Source: a virus
Length of the DNA: 22,202 bases
Direction: 5' to 3' (one strand)
Virus record (IMG/VR): IMGVR_UViG_3300030104_003060
Span: 1 to 22,202 of that record
Positions 1-6,200 of this stretch are shown here, piece by piece (positions within the stretch are counted from its first letter, which is position 1; each line of letters opens with the position of its first letter). The notes under the pieces were generated by a model that did not search any database, was not told the DNA's origin, and saw only the letters and a program-made list of their open reading frames with translations. A program made the translations under genes and the position numbers.

Positions 1-99
1 GATATTGCTCTCAACATTCACATATGGACCAGCAAAAGCTGCACCAGCGAGAAGGAATGGAGATGCTGCAACAGCAGCGATTGTTGATTTGATAGACAT
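1..99 (-). CDS. Secreted small protein, N-terminal part (runs off left edge)
   Basis: Only the first 33 codons are present. They encode a clear Sec signal peptide: MSIK, then an alanine- and leucine-rich core ending AGAAFA, with a likely cut before GPYVNVES. The mature start resembles small outer-membrane beta-barrel-like proteins I recall from cyanomyoviruses, but the barrel itself is outside the window, so that is inference. The ATG at 99 follows a leader of about 120 nt containing two possible hairpins (GC-rich arms near 150-165 and CGCAAG/CTTGCG near 118-141). Both an early-type promoter (262-290) and a T4-type late promoter (220-227) point at it, so expression may span infection. Confidence 0.65.
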   Translation of the reverse strand, partial: MSIKSTIAAVAASPFLLAGAAFAGPYVNVESNI

Positions 100-219
100 A
101 ATTGTTTGTTAAGTATCTCGCAAGAATAAAAAATCCCTTGCGGATGATAATTCCCCCGACATGGGGAACCGTTTACATCAACGCAGGGTTACGATTCTTT
201 CGAGTCCTTTGTATGAAGT

Positions 220-227
220 TATTTATA
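220..227 (-). promoter_or_regulatory. T4-type late promoter (TATAAATA)
   Basis: The minus strand reads TATAAATA, an exact match to the T4 late promoter box. It lies about 120 nt upstream of the secreted-protein start at 99, with no other gene between, so it probably drives that gene late in infection. Confidence 0.6.
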
Positions 228-256
228 CAACTGTCACACTAGGTATGTGCCAGTTG
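228..256 (-). repeat. Imperfect inverted repeat / 5'-terminal hairpin
   Basis: An 11-bp arm at 228-238 (CAACTGTCACA) pairs with 246-256 (TGTGCCAGTTG) with one mismatch and a 7-nt loop. A third copy, the exact reverse complement of the first arm, lies at 298-308. The hairpin begins about where a transcript from the promoter at 262-290 would start, so it would form the very 5' end of the RNA. It could protect the RNA or bind a regulator; the sequence does not say which. Confidence 0.6.
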
Positions 257-261
257 AGAGT

Positions 262-290
262 ATAATACAATGAATTACTAATAAGGTCAA
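262..290 (-). promoter_or_regulatory. Sigma70-like (early) promoter
   Basis: On the minus strand TTGACC (285-290) and TATTAT (262-267) are separated by 17 nt; each hexamer is one base off consensus. It would start transcription near 255, at the edge of the hairpin 228-256, toward the secreted-protein gene at 99. Confidence 0.5.
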
Positions 291-312
291 GGGGGGTTGT
301 GACAGTTGGTGG

Positions 313-329
313 AGTGTTAACCGAACACT
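313..329 (-). other. Stem-loop over the purS stop codon
   Basis: AGTGTT and AACACT form a perfect 6-bp stem with a 5-nt loop across the end of purS. No T-run follows, so it is not a classic intrinsic terminator; a role in mRNA 3'-end stability or weak termination is possible. Confidence 0.4.
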
Positions 330-637
330 GAGTGTCTTGAGGTGCCAGCATTATCATTTGATATATTTCCTATTCCAGTTTCTTCTGTTTCTGCTAACTC
401 ATAACTCCAGTCTTCTACCACAGTATTGGCCAATAACAAATCACTGAGTTTAAATAACTCTTTCTCTGCTGTTTCATAATCTTCTGCATCAAACCAATAA
501 TCAATACACTTACCAATCCGTAACAGATGTGATTCAAGACCTTCAGCAACCCTATGAGTATTATTCATCACAGCATTACCAGCAGCATCTGATACAGATC
601 CTCTTAGTCTTACATTTACAGTTGCTTTAAATCTCAT
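317..637 (-). CDS. purS: Phosphoribosylformylglycinamidine synthase, PurS subunit
   Basis: PurS is the small structural subunit of the PurS-PurL-PurQ complex that makes formylglycinamidine ribonucleotide in purine synthesis. The protein (106 aa) follows the family pattern: a V-V-L beta strand, SVSDAAGNAV (compare SVLDPQGSAV in Bacillus), LRIGKCID, then the signature LLANTVVEDWSYEL (compare LLANTVIEDYRYEV). Family members have about 80-85 residues; the extra 20 or so at the C-terminus here are polar and not part of the fold. The ATG at 637 has a good ribosome site (GAGG, 4-nt spacing), which overlaps the stop of the upstream 40-residue gene. It is the last gene of the talC-purN operon. No purL or purQ lies in the window. 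Confidence 0.9.
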   Translation of the reverse strand: MRFKATVNVRLRGSVSDAAGNAVMNNTHRVAEGLESHLLRIGKCIDYWFDAEDYETAEKELFKLSDLLLANTVVEDWSYELAETEETGIGNISNDNAGTSRHSVFG

Positions 638-643
638 AGTTCC

Positions 644-766
644 TCAAAATAACATTTTCCATTCAAGAATGTTACCTGCCAATTCCTTGGCTTCTTCATT
701 CTTTTCACATAATGTATGCATCCATATCCTTTCTTCTAGTGTTACTTCACCATCAGTGGATATCAT
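644..766 (-). CDS. Small unknown protein, 40 aa
   Basis: A 40-codon reading frame fills the gap between purN and purS. The product is acidic and helical in character, starting MISTDGEVTLEERIW and ending GNILEWKMLF. I recognise no family. Its stop (644-646) overlaps the ribosome site of purS, and it starts 13 nt after the purN stop, so it fits the operon's tight packing. No strong ribosome site precedes ATG 766, so the start is uncertain. Support comes from position and an intact frame, not from homology. Confidence 0.5.
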   Translation of the reverse strand: MISTDGEVTLEERIWMHTLCEKNEEAKELAGNILEWKMLF

Positions 767-779
767 ACGGCAACAAATA

Positions 780-1328
780 TCAATTATTTTGTTGCTGCAA
801 CTTCTCTTTAACATGTTCTATTGCCAATGGTAGTATTGCATATTCTATTCTTTGAATAGCTTTTGTCAATGATTCTAGATCATCATCAGGTAGAATAGGA
901 ACTTCTTGTTGAAGTATTATCTCTCCACCATCCAACTCTTCATTTACATAATGCACACTAACACCAGTAACATCATCACCACTATCTAGTGCCTGTTCTA
1001 TTGCATGTAATCCCTTATACTTGGGAAGTAACGAGGGATGAATATTAATAATAGGAACCGGGAAAGCAGCAGGATTTTTAATCACTCTCATATATCCAGC
1101 AAGAACTATAAGATCAACTCTCCATACCTTGAAGAGTTCTATCATCTTTTCTTCTTCTTTATGAGGAACTCTTACATGAGGAACACCATATTTTGCTGCT
1201 CTCGCAATAGCCCCACACTCCTTAGTATTGTGTATCATCAACACAACTTCATTAGTATTACAAACAGGATTTGTAACTATGTTTTGAAAATTAGTTCCGT
1301 TCCCAGAACACATGACACCGAGTCTCAT
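780..1328 (-). CDS. purN: Phosphoribosylglycinamide formyltransferase (GART)
   Basis: PurN transfers a formyl group from 10-formyltetrahydrofolate to GAR, the third step of purine synthesis. Visible motifs: N-terminal phosphate-binding CSGNGTNF (residues 7-14), the catalytic segment INIHPSLLPKYKGLHA with N95 and H97, and ELDGGEII with D133, matching the Asn-His-Asp triad of the family (N106/H108/D144 in E. coli). At 182 aa it is slightly shorter than bacterial PurN (about 200-212). The ATG at 1328 overlaps the upstream stop by four bases (ATGA), which supports this start and suggests translational coupling. It lies in the same operon as talC and purS. Confidence 0.95.
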   Translation of the reverse strand: MRLGVMCSGNGTNFQNIVTNPVCNTNEVVLMIHNTKECGAIARAAKYGVPHVRVPHKEEEKMIELFKVWRVDLIVLAGYMRVIKNPAAFPVPIINIHPSLLPKYKGLHAIEQALDSGDDVTGVSVHYVNEELDGGEIILQQEVPILPDDDLESLTKAIQRIEYAILPLAIEHVKEKLQQQNN

Positions 1329-1591
1329 AATACTGGGTACTCCTCGTTTCTTACAAATTCGGTTTTCTTAGTCTTAAACTCTTCTGCCAATCTATAGACT
1401 TGTTTCTTATCAAGTCCAGCAAGATTTATACAGTTCTCTAAACAACGATAGATACATTCTCTATCAGAAATGGGTGGGGAAATCTCCCACCCCTGCTCAT
1501 CATAATACTTCTTACCTTCAGTAACTGTTGCCTCTACATGTCCAAGATCTTGTGTCTTAGAAGGATTTTTGTAGTTATGAGATTTGCTCAT
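1325..1591 (-). CDS. Unknown protein, 88 aa
   Basis: I do not recognise this protein. It starts MSKSHNYKNP and is rich in charged residues, with a CIYRCLENCINL stretch (three Cys, around residues 55-66) and a basic helix LDKKQVYRLAEEFKTKK. I chose ATG 1591 because it overlaps the upstream stop as ATGA; an in-frame ATG at 1615 would add eight residues and a longer overlap. The stop in turn overlaps the purN start by four bases. Operon position suggests expression with talC and the purine genes, but nothing in the sequence gives a function. Confidence 0.6.
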   Translation of the reverse strand: MSKSHNYKNPSKTQDLGHVEATVTEGKKYYDEQGWEISPPISDRECIYRCLENCINLAGLDKKQVYRLAEEFKTKKTEFVRNEEYPVL

Positions 1592-1941
1592 TCTTGAAAC
1601 TGATCCAAAGTCCATGTAGGATTTCTATCTTGACTCCAATCTTTATACGGTGGTTCCTCTTCACCAACAAGATGCTGAAAATGCTCAGTATCGAAATATG
1701 ATGGAGGTAAAGGTTCTACATTATCATATGCTCCTGCCATTCTCCTCTTATGTTCCCTTTCATCCAATACTTCATTAATAAGTATCTTCAACTCTTTAAC
1801 AATCTCATGTGTATGAACCCTACGAGGTGTAATCGTAGCACGAGGAAGAATTGGATTTCCATTTTCATCATGGGGATATACATTATCCTTACAACCAGGA
1901 ATGGAAGGACCACTTAGTCCTTGAGTATCAATCTTATCCAT
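1588..1941 (-). CDS. Unknown protein, 117 aa
   Basis: The product starts MDKIDTQGLSGPSIPG, continues with a Pro/Thr/Arg-rich stretch (ILPRATITPRRV), then a helix (HEIVKELKILINEVLDERE) and an acidic, aromatic C-terminus ending WTLDQFQE. I cannot assign a family. ATG 1941 overlaps the end of talC by 8 bases; the frame extends upstream only to a TTG at 1971, which is less likely. It sits between talC and the 88-residue gene and is coupled to both by overlaps. Confidence 0.6.
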   Translation of the reverse strand: MDKIDTQGLSGPSIPGCKDNVYPHDENGNPILPRATITPRRVHTHEIVKELKILINEVLDEREHKRRMAGAYDNVEPLPPSYFDTEHFQHLVGEEEPPYKDWSQDRNPTWTLDQFQE

Positions 1942-2620
1942 GAGATTGAACTTCTGCCCAGTCCTTTTCAAACTGTATTAAACCAGCATCAGTTAATACA
2001 TGCTTATACATCTTATCAAATACTCCTGTTGGTATGGTACAGATGTTAGCACCATATTCAAATGCTCTACCTACGTCTCTTACGTTTCTGATAGATGCAG
2101 CTAATATCTCTGTCTTCTTCCAATTCTGTTTCGCATATACATTCGCAATATCTTTGATGAGACATAGACCACCATATGAGTTATCATCAACTCTTCCTAC
2201 AAATGGTGAGACATATGTTGCACCTGCCTTAGCAGCAAGTATTGCCTGTGATGGTGAGAATATAAGTGTTACATTTACTTTGACTAATGACCTTGATAAC
2301 TGTCTACACACATACAATCCGTCTGGTGTGCATGGTACTTTAATGGTTGCTTCTCTACCAAACTTATTGGCAAGTCTACGACCCTCATAAAGCATATCAT
2401 CTGCATTACCCACAACTTCCATACTAACATCAGATATACCCAAGTCAATTAACTCTTGATATACATCTTCAGGATTTCTACCACTCTTCATAATAAGAGA
2501 AGGATTAGTAGTGATTCCATCTACCAATCCAGTTTCATATCCTTTTTTAATTGCTTCAGTATCTGCGGTGTCCAGAAAAATTTTCATAGTACGAAGTGTA
2601 TCATAAATTGTTACTTCCAT
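1934..2620 (-). CDS. talC: Transaldolase, TalC/FSA-type
   Basis: This is a small (about 220 aa) TalC-type transaldolase, a known cyanophage auxiliary gene. Such enzymes move a three-carbon dihydroxyacetone unit between sugar phosphates and are thought to shift the host from the Calvin cycle to the pentose phosphate pathway. Family landmarks: KIFLDTADTEAI near the start, GITTNPSLI (35-43), the Schiff-base lysine K94 in ATIKVPCTPDG, VNVTLIFSPSQA, and YVSPFVGRVDD. Two starts compete: ATG 2620 has GAGGA about 9 nt upstream, while ATG 2587, where the canonical fold begins, has none; I chose 2620, giving an 11-residue extension. A host-like promoter (2851-2879) and a foldable leader precede it. Confidence 0.93.
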   Translation of the reverse strand: MEVTIYDTLRTMKIFLDTADTEAIKKGYETGLVDGITTNPSLIMKSGRNPEDVYQELIDLGISDVSMEVVGNADDMLYEGRRLANKFGREATIKVPCTPDGLYVCRQLSRSLVKVNVTLIFSPSQAILAAKAGATYVSPFVGRVDDNSYGGLCLIKDIANVYAKQNWKKTEILAASIRNVRDVGRAFEYGANICTIPTGVFDKMYKHVLTDAGLIQFEKDWAEVQSHG

Positions 2621-2844
2621 TATATATTCCTCAAAAAATTTTGGGGTGGGAGGTTGGGTTTCTGTATTACCAACAAAGAACGGGCATTACTACAGTAGTA
2701 AATTTTACGTCCTTGCCTGAGACCCGACTGGTAAGTCGATTCTACCTCTTCCGAAGCAGCAGCACCACCTGTGTCTCGTCACCTTAACCAGCTATATGCC
2801 AGAAAGTTTATTCAGTCACTCCCCGTTGAACCCGTCGATTCAAC
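2621..2844 (-). promoter_or_regulatory. Long structured 5' leader of talC
   Basis: About 220 nt lie between the predicted start of transcription (near 2844) and talC, with no credible gene on either strand. The RNA can fold extensively: a 5'-terminal hairpin (2825-2844, GTTGAA/TTCAAC), CGACT-TACC-AGTCG (plus 2726-2739), a GAGAC/GTCTC pairing that encloses it, and a perfect palindromic hairpin TTACTA-CTG-TAGTAA (plus 2687-2701) inside a GGACG/CGTTC stem. A six-codon frame (MPVLCW) starts at the end of the palindrome. It matches no riboswitch class I can name. It could be a regulatory leader or carry a separate small RNA. Confidence 0.45.
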
Positions 2845-2850
2845 AAATAT

Positions 2851-2879
2851 ACTATATACTGATTCTATTTTCTTGTCAA
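2851..2879 (-). promoter_or_regulatory. Sigma70-like (early) promoter of the talC operon
   Basis: On the minus strand a perfect -35 TTGACA (2874-2879) and a -10 TATAGT (2851-2856) are separated by exactly 17 nt. It would be read by the host polymerase and would drive talC, purN and purS. The predicted first base (near 2844) is the first base of a perfect 6-bp hairpin. Confidence 0.75.
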
Positions 2880-2884
2880 CCTTA

Positions 2885-2910
2885 GTGTGCCAGTTTCATA
2901 ACAGACACAC
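2885..2910 (-). other. Stem-loop between the 86-aa gene and the talC promoter
   Basis: GTGTG/CACAC arms extend inward to an 11-position stem with one mismatch and one wobble around a 4-nt loop. It contains TGTGCCAGTT, also present in the hairpin at 228-256. It may end or stabilise the transcript of the upstream gene; no T-run follows. Confidence 0.45.
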
Positions 2911-2919
2911 TTTTGAATA

Positions 2920-3180
2920 TCAACCTTCTACAACTGGTTCTGGTAATGGAGCATCTCCAACCACAGTTTCACCTTCAGGTGCTGCTGCATCACCTGCTGC
3001 TGGTGCTTCTTCCTCTTCTGGAAGTTCTACTCCAATCTGCTGTAGGTACTCAATAGCACCTGATGCTCTTAGAGCCAATTCTCTCTTTGCTGCTGCTTGT
3101 GCGTTTAAATCATTAATTTCACCTAAAAGAGTTTGTCTTTGTGAAACCAAATTCTTTAAATGATCTTGTTGTTCAGACAT
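2920..3180 (-). CDS. Small coiled-coil protein with acidic/Pro-Ala tail
   Basis: The 86-residue product has an N-terminal helical half (about residues 4-50, including LKNLVSQRQTLLGEINDLNA and AIEYLQQIGV) with a coiled-coil-like heptad feel, then a low-complexity tail of Glu, Ala, Pro and Gly ending PLPEPVVEG. It resembles small conserved cyanophage proteins of unknown role. ATG 3180 follows an AT-rich stretch with a TATAAT at about 3211-3216 but no clear -35 box. It faces away from the plus-strand cassette at 3288. Confidence 0.65.
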   Translation of the reverse strand: MSEQQDHLKNLVSQRQTLLGEINDLNAQAAAKRELALRASGAIEYLQQIGVELPEEEEAPAAGDAAAPEGETVVGDAPLPEPVVEG

Positions 3181-3258
3181 GGTATCTTAAAATTTTAATT
3201 GTTGTGTATTATATAGCAACCTTTCCTTATTCGGTTTTTTCTATTAAGTATTTTTAAG

Positions 3259-3265
3259 CTAAATA
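3259..3265 (+). promoter_or_regulatory. Candidate late promoter (CTAAATA)
   Basis: CTAAATA, a variant of the T4-type late box, lies 22 nt before the ATG at 3288, the same spacing as the TATAAATA boxes elsewhere in this window. It would drive the three plus-strand secreted-protein genes late in infection. Confidence 0.5.
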
Positions 3266-3287
3266 AAGCTGTTAAGTATCTATACTT

Positions 3288-3848
3288 ATGAAGAAAGCAT
3301 TTCTGCTCTTTGGTATGTTATTGATGACGGCACCAATAGCAAGGGCCGATATTATTCACAGTATAAGTGCATCAACTCAACTTCGTGTTGATGCTGCAGC
3401 TACTGATTCAACCAGACTTGGTTCAACATATAGTGTTCAAGGCACAAATATTACTGCTGGTACCATGGGCGGCATTGCTGGTCAGAGTGGTGCAACAGCA
3501 GCAGCAGGTCATACTGATGGTGTATATACAGTTACCACAGCCGGTGACGCTTTCTCGCTAACAGAAAGTTTCAGATTAGGTGATGCAACAAATACTATTG
3601 GATCTGGTGTTGACGTAACAGCACATACATATACTGCTGCTGTAACAGGTGACAATGCTGCTCCTGCGATTAACTCATACGGAACAGTTATGGACATGCC
3701 AGCATTTGGTAATACAACCACAACATCTGGTGGCCATGCAGGTGGTCTCGCTGGTACCATTGCGACAGATGGGGCAATTACTTTAACCGCTGGCGGAGCG
3801 GGCACAACAGCGACGGGACAAGTAGTTACAACTCTCTCAATTAAGTAG
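3288..3848 (+). CDS. Secreted beta-rich protein, first of a three-gene cassette
   Basis: The product (186 aa) has a textbook Sec signal peptide (MKKAFLLFGMLLM...ARA, cut before DIIHSI at about residue 21). The mature part is low in charge and very rich in Gly, Thr, Ala and Ser, with alternating hydrophobic strands and a C-terminal GGAGTTATGQVVTTLSIK that looks like a final beta strand. It shares the order Y-S-V-x-G-T-N-I ... A-F-S-x-T-E-S with the next gene, so the two are probably distant paralogues. It resembles conserved secreted proteins of cyanomyoviruses; no function is known to me. It could act in the host periplasm or outer surface during lysis, or be part of the virion. Confidence 0.75.
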   Translation: MKKAFLLFGMLLMTAPIARADIIHSISASTQLRVDAAATDSTRLGSTYSVQGTNITAGTMGGIAGQSGATAAAGHTDGVYTVTTAGDAFSLTESFRLGDATNTIGSGVDVTAHTYTAAVTGDNAAPAINSYGTVMDMPAFGNTTTTSGGHAGGLAGTIATDGAITLTAGGAGTTATGQVVTTLSIK

Positions 3849-3856
3849 AGTTATAA

Positions 3857-4300
3857 ATGAAAATTAGTCGTGTTGTAATTGTAGGTGCTATATCTGCACT
3901 AATACCGAATGGTGTTGGTGCAGTTCCTGTAGTGCCAAATTTTAGCCAGGGCCAAATGTCTAGTCATACTGAGACTACTCAGCAGGTGACGGAGACGATT
4001 AATAGTATAAATTATAATACAGGCTACCAGTATGTAATTACTGGTACCAATGTTCAACATGATGGTGATACTGTATCAGCACCATCTGTTACAGCTGGAA
4101 CAAATACAGTAGATGGAGTGACTTCGACATGGACAGGGTTAGACCTACAGAACAAACCAAACTTTACAATAGCAGATCCAGTACAAAGCTTTCAATACAC
4201 CGAAAGTTATTCTGGACCGGGTATGGCAACTCAGACAATAATACAAAGAGAAACCAACGTAACTTCAGTTACAGACACGGTTTCAACATTCAGTCAATAG
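3857..4300 (+). CDS. Secreted beta-rich protein, second of the cassette
   Basis: The product (147 aa) begins with a signal peptide (MKISRVVIVGAISALIP...GVGA, probable cut before VPVVPNF). The mature chain is Thr/Ser/Asn/Gln-rich with few charges and contains YVITGTNVQHDGD and SFQYTESYSGPG, echoing YSVQGTNITAG and AFSLTESFRLGD in the preceding gene. It starts 9 nt after the previous stop, so the two are one transcript. Function is unknown; secretion and likely beta structure are what can be seen. Confidence 0.7.
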   Translation: MKISRVVIVGAISALIPNGVGAVPVVPNFSQGQMSSHTETTQQVTETINSINYNTGYQYVITGTNVQHDGDTVSAPSVTAGTNTVDGVTSTWTGLDLQNKPNFTIADPVQSFQYTESYSGPGMATQTIIQRETNVTSVTDTVSTFSQ

Positions 4301-4308
4301 GAAAAAAA

Positions 4309-5169
4309 ATATGTCTACTACTTGCAACAACTGCAACTGCAACCCCTGTATATGCAACAGACGTAGGGGGAGTTAGTGCTACTGCAAATCCGATTGCGAA
4401 TTCTTCGGGCTCAGTAACCAACCAGGCAATTCAGGTATTACAAGGTCCTTATATAACTAACACCTATGGTGGTGGTATACAATGCCAAGGTGCAACTATG
4501 AACGTGACACCATATATCACTGGAACTGGGTCATTTAGAAGACCATTTGAAAGATATTATAACGACCCCGTATATAACAACGCAGATAATGATGACGATA
4601 ATATACCCGATAATCCTGGTGAGATCTTATATCATATTCCTACAAGAACTGGTCAGACAGAAAATTATAATCTTGGTTTAGGTGTATCTGCTACTTGGTC
4701 ACGTCCATTAGATAAAAAACTACAAGAGCAATGTAAAGAAGCAGCTGCATCAAATATTGCATTAATGCAACAGACAACTGCTAATAAAAGATTGGATTTT
4801 GAAATAGCACGTCTCAAAAATTGTGGCGAATTGATGCAAGCCGGTATAATGTTCCATCCAAAATCACCTTATGCTTCTGTGTGTGCTGATGTTATGTTAG
4901 TACAACCACCTGGTGTTATAGCACCACATCAACATAGTCTTACCCCTTCTTCTCCTCAACCTTCTTCAGAGGTTTCTTCTTCTGACCAAACTTCAGAGGT
5001 AGCATCCCCTTCTTCTCCCGATACTGATTCGTCTGAATCTCAGAAGCAGTCGGACGGTAAGGGGTCTGACCAAGCATCTTTTGGATCTTCCCGATGGTCT
5101 TTTTCACGAGGGGTTTTATCACCTTCAGAAGAAGATCAGCAAGAGGTTTCGCAAGAAGAGCAGAAGTAG
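4309..5169 (+). CDS. Secreted protein, third of the cassette; no standard start codon
   Basis: The reading frame is open from well inside the second gene to 5169. Recognisable protein starts near 4303 with KKICLLLATTATATPVYA, a good signal peptide cut before TDVGG, yet there is no ATG, GTG or TTG in frame between 4300 and the signal peptide. An ATG at 4311, with AGGA about 8 nt upstream, is in another frame that stops after 20 codons. Candidate starts are ATA 4309, ATA 4297 or ATT 4288; otherwise there is an indel or miscall by the A8 run at 4302-4309. The mature part has ATANPIANSSGSVTNQAIQVLQG, a region with paired Cys (CKEAAASN, LKNCGEL, SVCADVM) and a Ser-rich tail overlapping the opposing gene. 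Confidence 0.6.
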   Translation: MCLLLATTATATPVYATDVGGVSATANPIANSSGSVTNQAIQVLQGPYITNTYGGGIQCQGATMNVTPYITGTGSFRRPFERYYNDPVYNNADNDDDNIPDNPGEILYHIPTRTGQTENYNLGLGVSATWSRPLDKKLQEQCKEAAASNIALMQQTTANKRLDFEIARLKNCGELMQAGIMFHPKSPYASVCADVMLVQPPGVIAPHQHSLTPSSPQPSSEVSSSDQTSEVASPSSPDTDSSESQKQSDGKGSDQASFGSSRWSFSRGVLSPSEEDQQEVSQEEQK

Positions 5170-5737
5170 TAGCAACAACAGCAATTCCCCCAGTAGTAGC
5201 CACAACTTGAGGAGCAGGGAGATATTGTTCTACTACACCAATATCCTCATATAAGACAATACATATTTTTCCATCTTTACTTAACTCAAATCCAGAAACC
5301 TTTTCGGTCTTGTTCTGTGCAACATCTCCTATTCTAGGAGAGTTAGGACCTGGACATTCCACATCTTCATCTGGTGGAACTGCTTTACTGGTATCAGGAA
5401 CTGCTCCAGGTGGTGGTGCTTGTCCTCTTTTTGCAACTATCGTATCTAAAACTCTATCTGGTTCAAAGTTCATCGAATCATATGATGGATATGAACCATG
5501 AGGACATAACACCATTACTTGATTGGGATCATCCTCAACCAAATCTTTATCCCATGGTTTCCCTTCTCTATTATTATCTTGATGTGCTTCTACACATCCT
5601 GGAATTTCCACCACAGGAAATCCAAGATTTACAGTAACTGGAGGATGTATATTAGGTAATGCTGCAGGATGTTGAAACTCTTTATATGTTTGAGGTATTC
5701 TAATATCAGCAATACCTATATCAGGAATTTCTGGCAC
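4940..5737 (-). CDS. Conserved cyanophage protein with Pro-rich middle and one membrane segment
   Basis: The product is 265 aa. The N-terminus (PEIPDIGIADIRIPQTYKEF, then HPPVTVNLGFPVVEIPGCVEAH) is a pattern I recall from conserved T4-like cyanophage proteins of unknown function. The middle is Pro/Asp-rich; residues of about 175-205 (VVATTGGIAVVATTSALLAKPLADLLLK) form a probable membrane segment, followed by a strongly basic tail. GTG 5737 shares one base with the upstream stop (TAGTG), supporting the start. The last 230 bases overlap the plus-strand gene ending at 5169. A structural or host-membrane role is inference. Confidence 0.75.
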   Translation of the reverse strand: MPEIPDIGIADIRIPQTYKEFQHPAALPNIHPPVTVNLGFPVVEIPGCVEAHQDNNREGKPWDKDLVEDDPNQVMVLCPHGSYPSYDSMNFEPDRVLDTIVAKRGQAPPPGAVPDTSKAVPPDEDVECPGPNSPRIGDVAQNKTEKVSGFELSKDGKICIVLYEDIGVVEQYLPAPQVVATTGGIAVVATTSALLAKPLADLLLKVIKPLVKKTIGKIQKMLGQTPYRPTASEIQTNQYREKKGMLPLKFGQKKKPLKKVEEKKG

Positions 5738-5949
5738 TAGTCTTTCCAGCCTCCTGCCTTTAACCAGTTATTATAATGTGGGTTATCCCAATTATCATTA
5801 ATCTCATATGATGGAATAACAACCTCTTGAATATATCTTCTATTCTCTTCTACAAGTTTTACCTTGGCATCTATCTGAGCACCCCACCAAACTGCTGCAC
5901 CTAACTGTGCTGCCAAGAATGTAAGTACTGGTATTGGAATGTTTTTCAT
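5737..5949 (-). CDS. Small membrane-anchored protein, 70 aa
   Basis: One N-terminal membrane segment (IPVLTFLAAQLGAAVWWGA, about residues 6-24) is followed by a charged, aromatic soluble part ending NNWLKAGGWKD. The layout is that of an inner-membrane anchored protein facing the periplasm, like an i-spanin, but I see no spanin signature and only infer a membrane role. Its ATG overlaps the preceding stop as ATGA (5946-5949), and its stop touches the next start. Confidence 0.65.
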   Translation of the reverse strand: MKNIPIPVLTFLAAQLGAAVWWGAQIDAKVKLVEENRRYIQEVVIPSYEINDNWDNPHYNNWLKAGGWKD

Positions 5950-6200
5950 TTAGGAACCTCTTGTCTATAATCTTTTGGTATTGTAGTTCTTACAACCCCT
6001 CCTGTTGATGATGGCATCATCTCTGCTATAGCAGACCTAACTTCTTCTCTTACTATAAGTTGAAGTTCGCTTTGTTTTGCTTTAATTCTTTTTTCAGGAC
6101 CACCCGTAGCATTATCAAGTGCAACATTGCCACCTATAATAGTACCTGTACCAACTACTGCTACAGCTGTTCCATAGGTGGCAACTTTTTGTAAATCCAT
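5946..6200 (-). CDS. Small membrane protein, 84 aa
   Basis: An N-terminal glycine-rich hydrophobic stretch (VATYGTAVAVVGTGTIIGGNVAL, about residues 6-28) is followed by a charged helix (EKRIKAKQSELQLIVREEVRSAIAEMM) and a short basic tail. The plan, one membrane segment plus an amphipathic helix, is shared with the gene at 6488, suggesting related roles. Its ATG shares one base with the upstream stop at 6200. Function unknown. Confidence 0.6.
   Translation of the reverse strand: MDLQKVATYGTAVAVVGTGTIIGGNVALDNATGGPEKRIKAKQSELQLIVREEVRSAIAEMMPSSTGGVVRTTIPKDYRQEVPK

Noticed and set aside
2621-2844. tRNA, tmRNA, group I intron or known riboswitch in the talC leader
   Set aside because: No cloverleaf with a T arm, no tag frame, no intron core and no glutamine-riboswitch consensus could be found by eye; kept only as an unclassified foldable leader.
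3509-3805. 98-codon minus-strand frame opposite the first secreted-protein gene
   Set aside because: Mirror of a Gly/Thr/Ala-rich gene with a clear signal peptide; Pro/Val-rich reading is an antisense artefact.
4129-4302. First 58 codons of the long plus-strand frame ending at 5169
   Set aside because: They overlap the second secreted-protein gene in another frame and look like random basic sequence; the signal peptide begins only near 4303.
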